Of a stretch of DNA of 64,000 nucleotides, positions 19,665 to 28,457 are shown piece by piece. Every line of letters begins with the position of its first letter. Within the stretch, counting starts at the first letter, position 1. Location: the NCBI RefSeq assembly GCF_018698455.1, contig NZ_JABIOQ010000072.1:1-64000 (forward strand). Direction: 5' to 3'. The notes under the pieces are model-generated. The model saw only the letters and a list, made by a program, of their open reading frames with translations. It was not told the DNA's origin and made no database searches. A program made the translations under genes and the position numbers. Source of the stretch: Sulfurimonas sp. GTDB taxonomy: Bacteria > Campylobacterota > Campylobacteria > Campylobacterales > Sulfurimonadaceae.

Positions 19665-21179
19665 ATGAATTATAAAAGTGATGTTTTAGTTATAGGAGCA
19701 GGTGGAGCAGGGCTTACAGCAGCTTTACATGCTAAAGAGAGTGGAGCTAGAGTTATAGTTATTACAAAAGAGTATCCAACACGAAGTCAAACATGTATGG
19801 CTCAGGGTGGTATAAATGCAGCCCTTGGAAATGTAGAAGAAGATAGTGTTGAATCTCATATTGCAAACACACTAAAGTCAGCTCATGGTGAAGCAGATGA
19901 AGCAGCTGTTCGTTTTATGTGTAGTGAGGCTATCAATGCAGTAGAGTGGCTAGATAGTATAGGCGTTTGTTTCTCTCGTGCAAAAGATGCAAAAATAGCA
20001 CAGAGAGCTCTCGGAGGAGCTTCTGCTGCTCGCGCTTGTTATGCACAAGACTATACTGGGTTAAAAATACTTCACACTATATATGATAGATGTTTGCAAG
20101 AGAACATAGAAATGAAAAATGAGAAATATCTCTTAGAGCTTCTCAAAGATGAAGAAGGTAGAGTGAAGGGTGCGAAAGTATTAGACATTCGAAGTGGAGA
20201 AGTAGAAGTTTATGAAGCAAATGCAGTCATAATGGCGAGCGGTGGTTATAGTCGTATTTACGATAAAAACTCTACTAATTCCACTGCTTCAACAGGTGAT
20301 GGGATTGCGGTAGCTCTTAGAGCAGGTGCGAAGCTTATAGACATGGAGTTTATTCAGTTCCATCCAACTGGACTTAAAGGCTCATCCATTCTCATAAGTG
20401 AATCAGCTCGTGGAGAGGGTGGCCATATTGTGAACTCCAAGGGTGTGCGTTTTACTAACGAGCTAGCCCCTCGTGATGAACTCTCTCGTGCCATAAACGC
20501 AGAGATAGCAAAGGGTGAGCAAGTTTTTTTAGACATACGACATCTTGGAGAAGAACTGATAAACGAGGGTTTACCTCAAGAGAGGAAACTAGCAAAACTG
20601 TATGAAAATGTAGACCCGGTTCATGAGATCATACCTATTCGTCCAGTTGCACATTACACTATGGGTGGGATTGAAGTAGATCATAAGTCTCAAACTTCAC
20701 TGAGTGGTCTATATGCTTGTGGAGAATGTGCAAACCATAGAGTGCATGGTGCAAATCGTCTGGGTGGAAACTCTCTTTTAGAAATCGTAGTTTTTGGAAA
20801 AGAAGCAGGATTAAACGCAGCAAAATTTGCACTTTCTCAAAATACTGAAAGTTCTTATATTGAGCAACCTGATGTAATGAATGATATAAAAGCAGGTAAG
20901 AATGAGATAGATTTTTATTCGTTTCGTCAGCACATCGGTGATATGTTTTATAAAGATGTAGGAATAGTAAGAACAAGAGAGCAGTTAGAATCAGCTCTAA
21001 AAGAGATTTTAGAGATTAAAGAAAAACTTCCTTTGATGGGTGTAAAAGACACTTCGAAGGTATACAATACAAACCTTGTGGAGTTTATAGAGTTTAGAAA
21101 TGTGTTAGCCGTTTGTGAGCAGGTTGTTTCATCAGCACTTAAACGCGAGGTGAGCTGTGGTGCTCACTATATAGTTTAG
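19665..21179 (+). CDS. Fumarate reductase/succinate dehydrogenase-like flavoprotein subunit
   Basis: SDVLVIGAGGAGLTAALHAKESGARVIVITKEYPTRSQTCMAQGGINAAL; HPTGL; RPVAHYTMGGIEVD; GANRLGGNSLLEIVVFGK. Confidence 0.9.
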   Translation: MNYKSDVLVIGAGGAGLTAALHAKESGARVIVITKEYPTRSQTCMAQGGINAALGNVEEDSVESHIANTLKSAHGEADEAAVRFMCSEAINAVEWLDSIGVCFSRAKDAKIAQRALGGASAARACYAQDYTGLKILHTIYDRCLQENIEMKNEKYLLELLKDEEGRVKGAKVLDIRSGEVEVYEANAVIMASGGYSRIYDKNSTNSTASTGDGIAVALRAGAKLIDMEFIQFHPTGLKGSSILISESARGEGGHIVNSKGVRFTNELAPRDELSRAINAEIAKGEQVFLDIRHLGEELINEGLPQERKLAKLYENVDPVHEIIPIRPVAHYTMGGIEVDHKSQTSLSGLYACGECANHRVHGANRLGGNSLLEIVVFGKEAGLNAAKFALSQNTESSYIEQPDVMNDIKAGKNEIDFYSFRQHIGDMFYKDVGIVRTREQLESALKEILEIKEKLPLMGVKDTSKVYNTNLVEFIEFRNVLAVCEQVVSSALKREVSCGAHYIV

Positions 21180-21186
21180 TAAAGAG

Positions 21187-21891
21187 TTGGAAATTATGAT
21201 AAATATAAATATTAAACGTGAAAATGAATTTGTAGAATATGGTGTTGATTTAGAAGACGTAACACTTCTTGAAGTACTTATAGAGATTAAAACAAAACAA
21301 GATGTAAGTCTAGCATTTAGTAGTGGTTGTCGGAGCAGCGTTTGTGGTTCTTGTTCAATGCGAGTAAATGAAAGAGAGGTCTTGGCTTGTTCTTATAAGG
21401 TACAAGATGGAGATACAATTGAACCACTTAAAAATGTAGAGGTTATACGAGACTTAGTTACTGATATGGATGCTTCTTATACTTTTAATGCAAGAGCAAA
21501 AGCATGGCTACAAGAAGGTCTTGGTATTTCACTTACTCAGGACGATGCGAAGATAAATGAAGTACAGAGCGACTGTATACTTTGTGGATCATGTTACTCC
21601 GCTTGTCCTGTTTATAGTGTTAACAAAGACTTTTTAGGACCTTTCGCATTGACTAGAGTTTGGAAGTATGTAAGCGATAAACGCGAGGGTGAACCTAAAA
21701 CAAAAATAGATAATGTCCAGCTTAATGGTGTGTGGGATTGTACACTTTGCAATGAATGTACAATAGTTTGTCCTCAAAATATTTCAAGTAAAACAGATAT
21801 AGAGAAACTACGTTTTAAATCTGCACAGTATGGATATATGGATCCTAACTTTGGTGGATTTGGTAGTTTTGATGGAAGTCCTAGTTTCTAA
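21187..21891 (+). CDS. Fumarate reductase/succinate dehydrogenase-like iron-sulfur subunit
   Basis: 2Fe-2S SGCRSSVCGSCSMRVNEREVLAC; CILCGSCYSACPVY and CTLCNECTIVCPQNI clusters. Confidence 0.9.
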   Translation: MEIMININIKRENEFVEYGVDLEDVTLLEVLIEIKTKQDVSLAFSSGCRSSVCGSCSMRVNEREVLACSYKVQDGDTIEPLKNVEVIRDLVTDMDASYTFNARAKAWLQEGLGISLTQDDAKINEVQSDCILCGSCYSACPVYSVNKDFLGPFALTRVWKYVSDKREGEPKTKIDNVQLNGVWDCTLCNECTIVCPQNISSKTDIEKLRFKSAQYGYMDPNFGGFGSFDGSPSF

Positions 21892-21941
21892 AGCTAACAA
21901 ACAAACATGTTATAATAATTTAAAATATAAAAGGTAAAACA

Positions 21942-22439
21942 ATGGCAAAAGAATACTCATTTGATATAACAGCAAAAGTAGATATGCAAGACTTTAAAAA
22001 TGCAATAAATTTAGTAGATAGAGAAGTTTCAAACCGTTATGACTTTAAGGGAACAACTTTTGAAGTTACTTACAGTGAAAAAGCAAAGACATTAGTCCTT
22101 ATAGCTTCTTCTGATAATAAAGTCGATGCACTTAAAGACATAGTAATCGCAAAGTTTTTAAAACAGGGACTTTCTTCAAAAGTTTTAGAAGAGTTAAAAG
22201 TAGAAGACTCTTCAGGTGGAAATAGAAAAATGACTTTTAAAGTTGTTGATTATATAGAGAGTAAAGAAGCAAAGAAGATAACAGCAGAAATAAAAAAGAT
22301 GAAACTAAAAGTAAATGCTCAGATAGAGGGCGATAGCATCCGTGTAAAAGGTGCTAAACTTGATGAGCTACAAAAGGTTATAGCAATGGTTAAAGAGGCT
22401 GAATGGGATGCTCCTTTAGTTTTTGAGAACATGAGATAA
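21942..22439 (+). CDS. yajQ: YajQ family cyclic di-GMP/nucleotide-binding protein
   Basis: EYSFDITAKVDMQDFKNAINLVDREVSNRYDFKGT...AQIEGDSIRVKGAKLDELQKVIAMVKE. Confidence 0.92.
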   Translation: MAKEYSFDITAKVDMQDFKNAINLVDREVSNRYDFKGTTFEVTYSEKAKTLVLIASSDNKVDALKDIVIAKFLKQGLSSKVLEELKVEDSSGGNRKMTFKVVDYIESKEAKKITAEIKKMKLKVNAQIEGDSIRVKGAKLDELQKVIAMVKEAEWDAPLVFENMR

Positions 22440-22449
22440 AGGGAAAGTT

Positions 22450-23091
22450 ATGAAAACAAAGATGAGTGTTAATGAGGCAGCAGGATTTTTAAATATTTCT
22501 AAAGAAGCTATTCATAATCGTATTCGCAGAGGTTCTATAGAAGTCCTTGTCGAGAATGGGGTTAAGATGGTTGTATTAGACTCTAAAGACACATCAGCTA
22601 AGCCAAGACAGAGTACTGTTAAAGTGAATAATAACAACGATAAATATAATAAACTTTTAGAAGAACAAAATGCTAAACTTCAAGAGAGGATTACACTTTT
22701 AGAAAATGAGACTCGAAGTCTGCGAGATCAAAAAGAGTTAATGCTCATTGCTGAGAGAGAGAAAATAGAGCAGATTTATATAGATAAAGATGAACAGCTA
22801 AAAAACATACTAGCAACTCTTTCTTCACAGTTACAGATATCAGCTCCAACTGAAGATGTAGAGACGATAGACACACATGTTGAAGAAGAAATAACTGAAG
22901 AAATTGATGATAAAAGTTCTCTTATATCTTTAAAGAAACATCTGAAAAATTTGGATATATCTGATAAAAAGATTAAAAAGATTCAGTCACGTTTTCTTAA
23001 AAAATCTTTGAAAGATGAGAGAATTATAAGTATAGGAAAAAAGTACTATTTAGACACAAGTAAGTATGACTATAGTGATTTAATAAAATAG
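22450..23091 (+). CDS. Excisionase-like HTH + coiled-coil protein, unknown function
   Basis: MSVNEAAGFLNISKEAIHNRIRRGSIEVLVENGVKMVVLDS HTH followed by coiled coil. Confidence 0.65.
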   Translation: MKTKMSVNEAAGFLNISKEAIHNRIRRGSIEVLVENGVKMVVLDSKDTSAKPRQSTVKVNNNNDKYNKLLEEQNAKLQERITLLENETRSLRDQKELMLIAEREKIEQIYIDKDEQLKNILATLSSQLQISAPTEDVETIDTHVEEEITEEIDDKSSLISLKKHLKNLDISDKKIKKIQSRFLKKSLKDERIISIGKKYYLDTSKYDYSDLIK

Positions 23092-23110
23092 AGAAAGAGT
23101 CTCTATTTTA
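23084..23110. terminator. Bidirectional intrinsic terminator between convergent genes
   Basis: TAAAATAGAG-aaagagt-CTCTATTTTA, 10-bp perfect stem overlapping both stop codons. Confidence 0.75.
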
Positions 23111-25042
23111 TAAGTCAGCTTTATTTAAAGTAAGACCCTTAAGATTTGAGATAGGGTAAGAGTAAGTAAGACCTTTTCCATCCCCTGTTATATCCAATTC
23201 ATCGATAACAGACTTGATAATAGGTTCGACATTTTTTGTTTGTGTTATAAATAATAGGTCTGAATTAATATTTTCCGTATGGAGTCTATTGTAAATACTT
23301 TCTAGTTTTTCAAGTCCCATCCCATGGGCTTCTGTTATTGTCACTCCTCTCGCTCCAGCACTCTTAGCGGCACAGAGAGCTCTTTCTTCGCCTTCTTTTG
23401 GAACTATAACATGTACAGCAGAAAAGGACATTTCATATGAGTGACGCTGTCCTGTTCCTTGAATGTTAACCGTAGTAAGACCCATATTATGGGCATCTTC
23501 AATGGCATGTCTAAACTCATCGCGTTTAATAGCATCTTCCTCATGCTTACCTTTTATACCCATATTCTCTGTGATAATTCCATAAAGCATAACAGTTATC
23601 ATAGGAAAAAGTGAAGCAAACGCGATAAGACCAAAACCATCTATAAGTGGATCGCGTCCTGGTATGTTTGTAGCAAGACCAAGACCAAGTGCTGCAACAA
23701 GTGGTACAGTAACTGTAGACGTTGTAACCCCACCACTATCATAAGCTATGGGAATGATGTACTTTGGTGCTATAAACGTAAGGGCAATTACAATCATGTA
23801 TCCAGCCATGATGTAGTAAACTATTTCTCCACCTACGACAATGCGATAAGCACCTAAAGAGATACCAATCGCTACACCAAGAGCAACGAAAAGACGTAGA
23901 ACAAAGTCATTTATCTTGCCATCACTTATCTCTTTAGCTTTTCTTGCAATAGCTGTCAAAGAAGGTTCTGCCATAGTTGTTGAGAAACCTATGAGAAAAC
24001 CAAATGAGTAAACTATAACATTGCTATCGTATTGTGTTAGCTCGAAAGCCATAGTCTCACCAACAGAAAAAAGACCCATCTCTAAACCAACAATAAAAGC
24101 ATCTAAACCTAGGATTACAAGCCCAAATCCAATGATGACATTTTTAAGATTATCTATAGGTTTTTTTAGAATTGCATATTGAAAAAACAGGATGATTGCT
24201 AAAATAGGCACAACATCTATAATGACTCCACCAATTCCTTTGAGTATGTTTAAAAAGGAAAAGTCAAAGTTTACAGCATTATTTGCTACTGCATCAGCTA
24301 TGGGAAGAATATGAGGAACTTGCTCAACAGCATCTATAAACTCATAAACAAAAATACCATAGAACTGAACAAAAATCATAGGTGTTAAAGAAGCAAATGC
24401 AATAAGACCAAAACCATCTAAAACAGGATTTCTCCCCTTTATAGTAGAAGCTAAACCAATGCCAAGAGCTGCTACAAGAGGTACTGTCACGGTAGATGTT
24501 GTTACTCCACCGAGGTCATACGCAAGACCTACAATCTCTTTAGGAGCAAAAATAGTAGCCGAGACAACCATAACATATCCACTAATGATATAGTAGTGGA
24601 TGGGGTGCCCTTTAATAATTCTGTAAACACCAATAACTATGGCAAGTCCAACTGAAAATGCAACTACTAAACGCAGGGTGGTAGCATCGATTCGACCTGA
24701 ACTGATAGAGGCTGCTTTTTGAGCGATAACGATGAGGGCAGGTTCGGCGATAGTTGTACCAAAACCAATCATAAAGGCAAAAATAACAATGAGTATAGTA
24801 GAGTCTTTACGAGCAAATTCAGTCGCTAGACCTTCTCCAACGGGAAAAATACCAACTTCAAGACCAAGTAAAAAGATAGCAAGACCGACACCAACTATGG
24901 CAAGACCAATAGTCGTACTCAACCAGTTATCAGGAACACTCTGAATAATAGCGAGTTGAAAAAACATAATAACAAGAATGATAGGCAAGAGGTCACGAAA
25001 AGACTCTTTTAGAAGTTGGAGAAAGGATGCAAAACTTAACAT
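23108..25042 (-). CDS. DUF1538 membrane protein (tandem duplicated) with C-terminal PII-like domain
   Basis: Two copies of [23 protein letters not shown]...[15 protein letters not shown]-terminal [32 protein letters not shown]. Confidence 0.85.
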   Translation of the reverse strand: MLSFASFLQLLKESFRDLLPIILVIMFFQLAIIQSVPDNWLSTTIGLAIVGVGLAIFLLGLEVGIFPVGEGLATEFARKDSTILIVIFAFMIGFGTTIAEPALIVIAQKAASISSGRIDATTLRLVVAFSVGLAIVIGVYRIIKGHPIHYYIISGYVMVVSATIFAPKEIVGLAYDLGGVTTSTVTVPLVAALGIGLASTIKGRNPVLDGFGLIAFASLTPMIFVQFYGIFVYEFIDAVEQVPHILPIADAVANNAVNFDFSFLNILKGIGGVIIDVVPILAIILFFQYAILKKPIDNLKNVIIGFGLVILGLDAFIVGLEMGLFSVGETMAFELTQYDSNVIVYSFGFLIGFSTTMAEPSLTAIARKAKEISDGKINDFVLRLFVALGVAIGISLGAYRIVVGGEIVYYIMAGYMIVIALTFIAPKYIIPIAYDSGGVTTSTVTVPLVAALGLGLATNIPGRDPLIDGFGLIAFASLFPMITVMLYGIITENMGIKGKHEEDAIKRDEFRHAIEDAHNMGLTTVNIQGTGQRHSYEMSFSAVHVIVPKEGEERALCAAKSAGARGVTITEAHGMGLEKLESIYNRLHTENINSDLLFITQTKNVEPIIKSVIDELDITGDGKGLTYSYPISNLKGLTLNKADL

Positions 25043-25163
25043 GGTAAACCTTGAATTTATTTGTATCTAATAATAGCTAAAGTATTCTATACTTAGCTTA
25101 GAATAAGGGTCTGCTTTCAAGTACATCTAAAGCAAATAAGCTATAATCATGCTCTTCTTTAAT

Positions 25164-25251
25164 GGTTTCGTGTCCGAGTGGCCGATGGTGCAACCTTGGA
25201 AAGGTTGTGTAGAGCAATCTACCGAGAGTTCGAATCTCTCCGAAACCACCA
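25164..25251 (+). tRNA. tRNA-Ser (anticodon GGA), CCA encoded
   Basis: Acceptor GGTTTCG/CGAAACC, anticodon arm CAACC-TTGGAAA-GGTTG, long variable arm, TPsiC GAGAG-TTCGAAT-CTCTC, ACCA end. Confidence 0.95.
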
Positions 25252-25520
25252 CCTTTATCTCCCTGTTCTAGTCTATTTTTGAGATATTGATTTTTTAGTT
25301 CATCAATAATTTTGATTTGGACACTCTTCATATATCTTGACACAGTGTTTGTTTCAAGAACAGAAAGATGAAGTTGAAAATGATATATGTCATTTTTAAT
25401 ATTATATGCTGAGATAGACATAAGTTTGGCTTGAATTATAGCATTATTTATACCTAAAAGCTCTTTTAAATTTATATGATAGTCTATCGCTTTACTCGTG
25501 TTTAGCATAAGGATGTCCAT
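25252..25520 (-). pseudogene. Truncated hypothetical ORF ending against the tRNA-Ser 3' end
   Basis: MDILMLNTSKAIDYHINLKELLGINNAIIQAKLMSISAYNIKNDIYHFQLHL... ORF runs on to 25098 only by reading the tRNA antisense. Confidence 0.4.
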
Positions 25521-25645
25521 TTATCCATTTCCCTTGATTAATATTATCTTGTATTATAGATGAATTTTCGGAATTAATGCTTTAAAGTAAGTCCCAAATA
25601 AATTCATAATAAAAATTATATCGCCCTCTTTTAAAAAATACACAA

Positions 25646-25888
25646 TTTAAATATAAGAAATATGATGTAATCCTTATGGATGAAAATATGCCTAAAATGA
25701 ATGGTATAAAAGCTACACAAGAGATTATTAGATTAGAGAAAGAGCAAAACCTAAAACATACAAGAATCATTGCATTAACAGCGAATGCAATTAAAGGGGA
25801 TAGGGAAAGATTTCTAGAAGCTGGCATGGATGACTATCTCGCCAAACTATTTGATCAAGCCAAGTTGGTTGAATCCTTATCCAGATAA
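25646..25888 (+). pseudogene. Response-regulator receiver (REC) domain remnant, 5' truncated
   Basis: In-frame KYKKYDVILMDENMPKMNGIKATQEIIRLEKEQNLKHTRIIALTANAIKGDRERFLEAGMDDYLAKLF: second half of a REC domain only. Confidence 0.75.
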
Positions 25889-25890
25889 AA

Positions 25891-27858
25891 TTAACCTGCG
25901 ATAAGTTTATCTGTTATGGGCCCTTGAACCTTATGTATATGCATAGTCGAGAGTTTATCTAGATCTTCTTCATCTTTTACAAATGTTGCAATGATATCTA
26001 TTCCTAAGGAGTCTGTTACAATTTGAAGGGAACTCATCGAATCACTTGACTGGTCGAGCAAGAATGAAATATCAGCTTTTATAAACGCAGGGTTCAGTAG
26101 TTTGAGGTAGGCAAAACTATTTGATTCCCCAGTAAAAGAATTTATGCCAAATCCAAATCCATATTTATTAAAGAGATAGACAAAACTTTTTACTATCTGT
26201 GTATTATTAATCGCAAAACTATCTGAAACTTCAAAAGAGAGTTTAAAGTTTATGTTTTTTGCATGAGTCTCAAAAAGTAGAGATAGCTCTTCAAAAGTAG
26301 AAGGGTCTTTTAGAACTTCGTTAGACAAACGGATAGAGCAGATAGTGTTATCTACCTCTGCGTGAGACTTCGTGATAAGGTCTTTAAGAGCTACTAGGTA
26401 CATTTTACTAACAAGACCAAGGTTGATCGCTGGAGCAATAAAGTCACCATAGTAATAGCGTTTACCTTCTCCTCCATCAATAATAAAGGTCATAACCTTG
26501 TGGTTAGTCTCTTTTGTAGGGGCATTTACAGTTGGCCAGAACTTCAGAGCAAAGAGTTTTTCTTCTATAGCCTCTTCGATGATAGCTCTCCACTGCTCTT
26601 TACCCATGGCATTATCATCATCTTTTTCTTCATAGAGGTGAATATTTTTGGAGTCACTTGCTTTTGCCTGTGAAAGAGCATTGTCAGCACGTGTAAGAAG
26701 TTCACCGACACTAACACTAGGCTTAAATCTATAAATACCCATATCTACATAAGCAACATTTGCATCAAGTTTATAATGAGTCACTAGAGAGTCAAATTTA
26801 TCATTTATTGTGTGGGCTATTGTATTTACATCTTTGGCTTCACAGCCGGGAAGCATAAGGGTAAATTCAGTTGAATTAACACGGGCTATAACACTCTCTT
26901 CATTTTCATGACAAATTTGTGTAAATCCATTTGCTAGTTCAAGAAAGAAGTCATCAGTACTTCGCCTTCCAATAGACTTTATAATAGCCTCCTCACTACT
27001 TAAAGCAACAAAGAGGACTGCTCCTCCATTGATTCTATTTTCTTGTTTTATGAGGCTCGAGAGCTTCAACATAAGGTAACGTCTATTAAAGAGTTTGCTT
27101 ACAGGATCGTTATAGAGGAGCTCTTTATTTCTCTGTGCTGCTTCATTTCCTTTTTCAAAGATATCTTCTACTTTTTTAACCATAGTGTTCATCCCCTTGA
27201 CAACATCTTTAAACTCTGTTGTGTAAGGTTCTCCTTCTTGTATGACAAACTCATTTTTTAGAATTGCTTCTGCTTGGTCTTGTATGCGTTTAAGAGGCTT
27301 TAAAACAAAATGCAGAAGGATACTTAATGTAATAAGAGCGAGTGACACAGAGATAAAAAAGATATAAATGAGCTTGATAAACATTTTATAAAGAGCTTTA
27401 TACACAACAGTTGTATCTCCCTCTACATTAACCTCTCCAGTGATTTCCCAGCCAAGAGTAACATCGGCTCTAACCGTTTGTAGTTTAACATTTGCAAATT
27501 TTACAAACCAAAGAGGAACACCATCAATAGGATAAGCATCCTCTTGTTTATATGTAAATTTTTCATCTGCCGAGGTGTATTCTATTAGTCTAAAGTAACC
27601 ACTATCAAACTCTGAATCTATAGTAGTAATCAAGAATGCTTCTTCATCACCAGCCTGTGCTAGGTTACTAGAAAGTGTTGATATATTGTTAACGGTTGTC
27701 TCATAAAGACTTGTAATCATATCTTTCTTAGCTGACACATAGTTGATGTACATTACAGCACCGAGCATAATGACAATAATAGTCGATACAGCGATTGCTA
27801 CTTGTTTAAAGAGAGTCATAGTTTTTTCCTTTTCATATTGGCTTCGAGTTTTTTCCAT
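25891..27858 (-). CDS. lapD: LapD-like c-di-GMP receptor (LapD/MoxY N-domain, HAMP, degenerate GGDEF and EAL)
   Basis: N-terminal TM-periplasmic-TM (YINYVSAKKDMITSLYETTVNNISTLSSNLAQ...), HAMP, GGDEF position NSTEF, no EAL motif; next to lapG. Confidence 0.8.
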   Translation of the reverse strand: MEKTRSQYEKEKTMTLFKQVAIAVSTIIVIMLGAVMYINYVSAKKDMITSLYETTVNNISTLSSNLAQAGDEEAFLITTIDSEFDSGYFRLIEYTSADEKFTYKQEDAYPIDGVPLWFVKFANVKLQTVRADVTLGWEITGEVNVEGDTTVVYKALYKMFIKLIYIFFISVSLALITLSILLHFVLKPLKRIQDQAEAILKNEFVIQEGEPYTTEFKDVVKGMNTMVKKVEDIFEKGNEAAQRNKELLYNDPVSKLFNRRYLMLKLSSLIKQENRINGGAVLFVALSSEEAIIKSIGRRSTDDFFLELANGFTQICHENEESVIARVNSTEFTLMLPGCEAKDVNTIAHTINDKFDSLVTHYKLDANVAYVDMGIYRFKPSVSVGELLTRADNALSQAKASDSKNIHLYEEKDDDNAMGKEQWRAIIEEAIEEKLFALKFWPTVNAPTKETNHKVMTFIIDGGEGKRYYYGDFIAPAINLGLVSKMYLVALKDLITKSHAEVDNTICSIRLSNEVLKDPSTFEELSLLFETHAKNINFKLSFEVSDSFAINNTQIVKSFVYLFNKYGFGFGINSFTGESNSFAYLKLLNPAFIKADISFLLDQSSDSMSSLQIVTDSLGIDIIATFVKDEEDLDKLSTMHIHKVQGPITDKLIAG

Positions 27859-28439
27859 TTTTTAGATTTTGGACCCGTGTCACCGTTTATCATTTTTACA
27901 ACTTTAACTATATCCTTGCGTTGTGAAGCAGGAAGGATAAGACGGTTATTGTTGTCTAAGATGAGTATGTCTTTTGTGGTTTTTGGTTTTGGTACTTTAA
28001 GGTATGAAAGTACCATATGAGAGATTTTTTTACCACTTCTGCTCTTATAGATAATATAGGTGAACTTTAGTCTTCTTGGATTAATTCCAAGTTCTTTTAA
28101 GATGTAGTACTTTGCTATGGTATAGTCTTCACAGTCACCAGCATCTTTTCCTATAAACTCATAAAGTGTAGCCCAGTAATCACTCTGTGAATAAACCTTT
28201 TTATCACTTTTGTACTTTATGAAATTAATCCAAGTATTTACGACATTGAGTTTTTTCATGTCGCTTGCATCTTTGAGTTCTAAGAGTAGTTTTGTTTTTA
28301 TTGCCATAAATCTATTTTTAGCAAACTTACCATATTTTTTCTCAGCACTCTCTTCTATCTCTCTTGTGATGAGCTCAGAGCTAAACACCGGAGAATATAA
28401 AAATACCAACAATAAAAAAAAGTGAACTACAGTTTTCAT
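27816..28439 (-). CDS. lapG: LapG-like transglutaminase-like periplasmic cysteine protease
   Basis: YWATLYEFIGKDAGDCEDYTIAKYYILKELGI...SHMVLSYL...ILDNNNRLI Cys-His-Asp triad. Confidence 0.85.
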   Translation of the reverse strand: MKTVVHFFLLLVFLYSPVFSSELITREIEESAEKKYGKFAKNRFMAIKTKLLLELKDASDMKKLNVVNTWINFIKYKSDKKVYSQSDYWATLYEFIGKDAGDCEDYTIAKYYILKELGINPRRLKFTYIIYKSRSGKKISHMVLSYLKVPKPKTTKDILILDNNNRLILPASQRKDIVKVVKMINGDTGPKSKKWKKLEANMKRKKL

Positions 28440-28457
28440 TCTTCAATTATACTTGTT

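Noticed and set aside
25098-25251. C-terminal part of ORF 25098-25520 (minus) as protein coding
   Set aside because: This part is the antisense of tRNA-Ser; the open frame is fortuitous.
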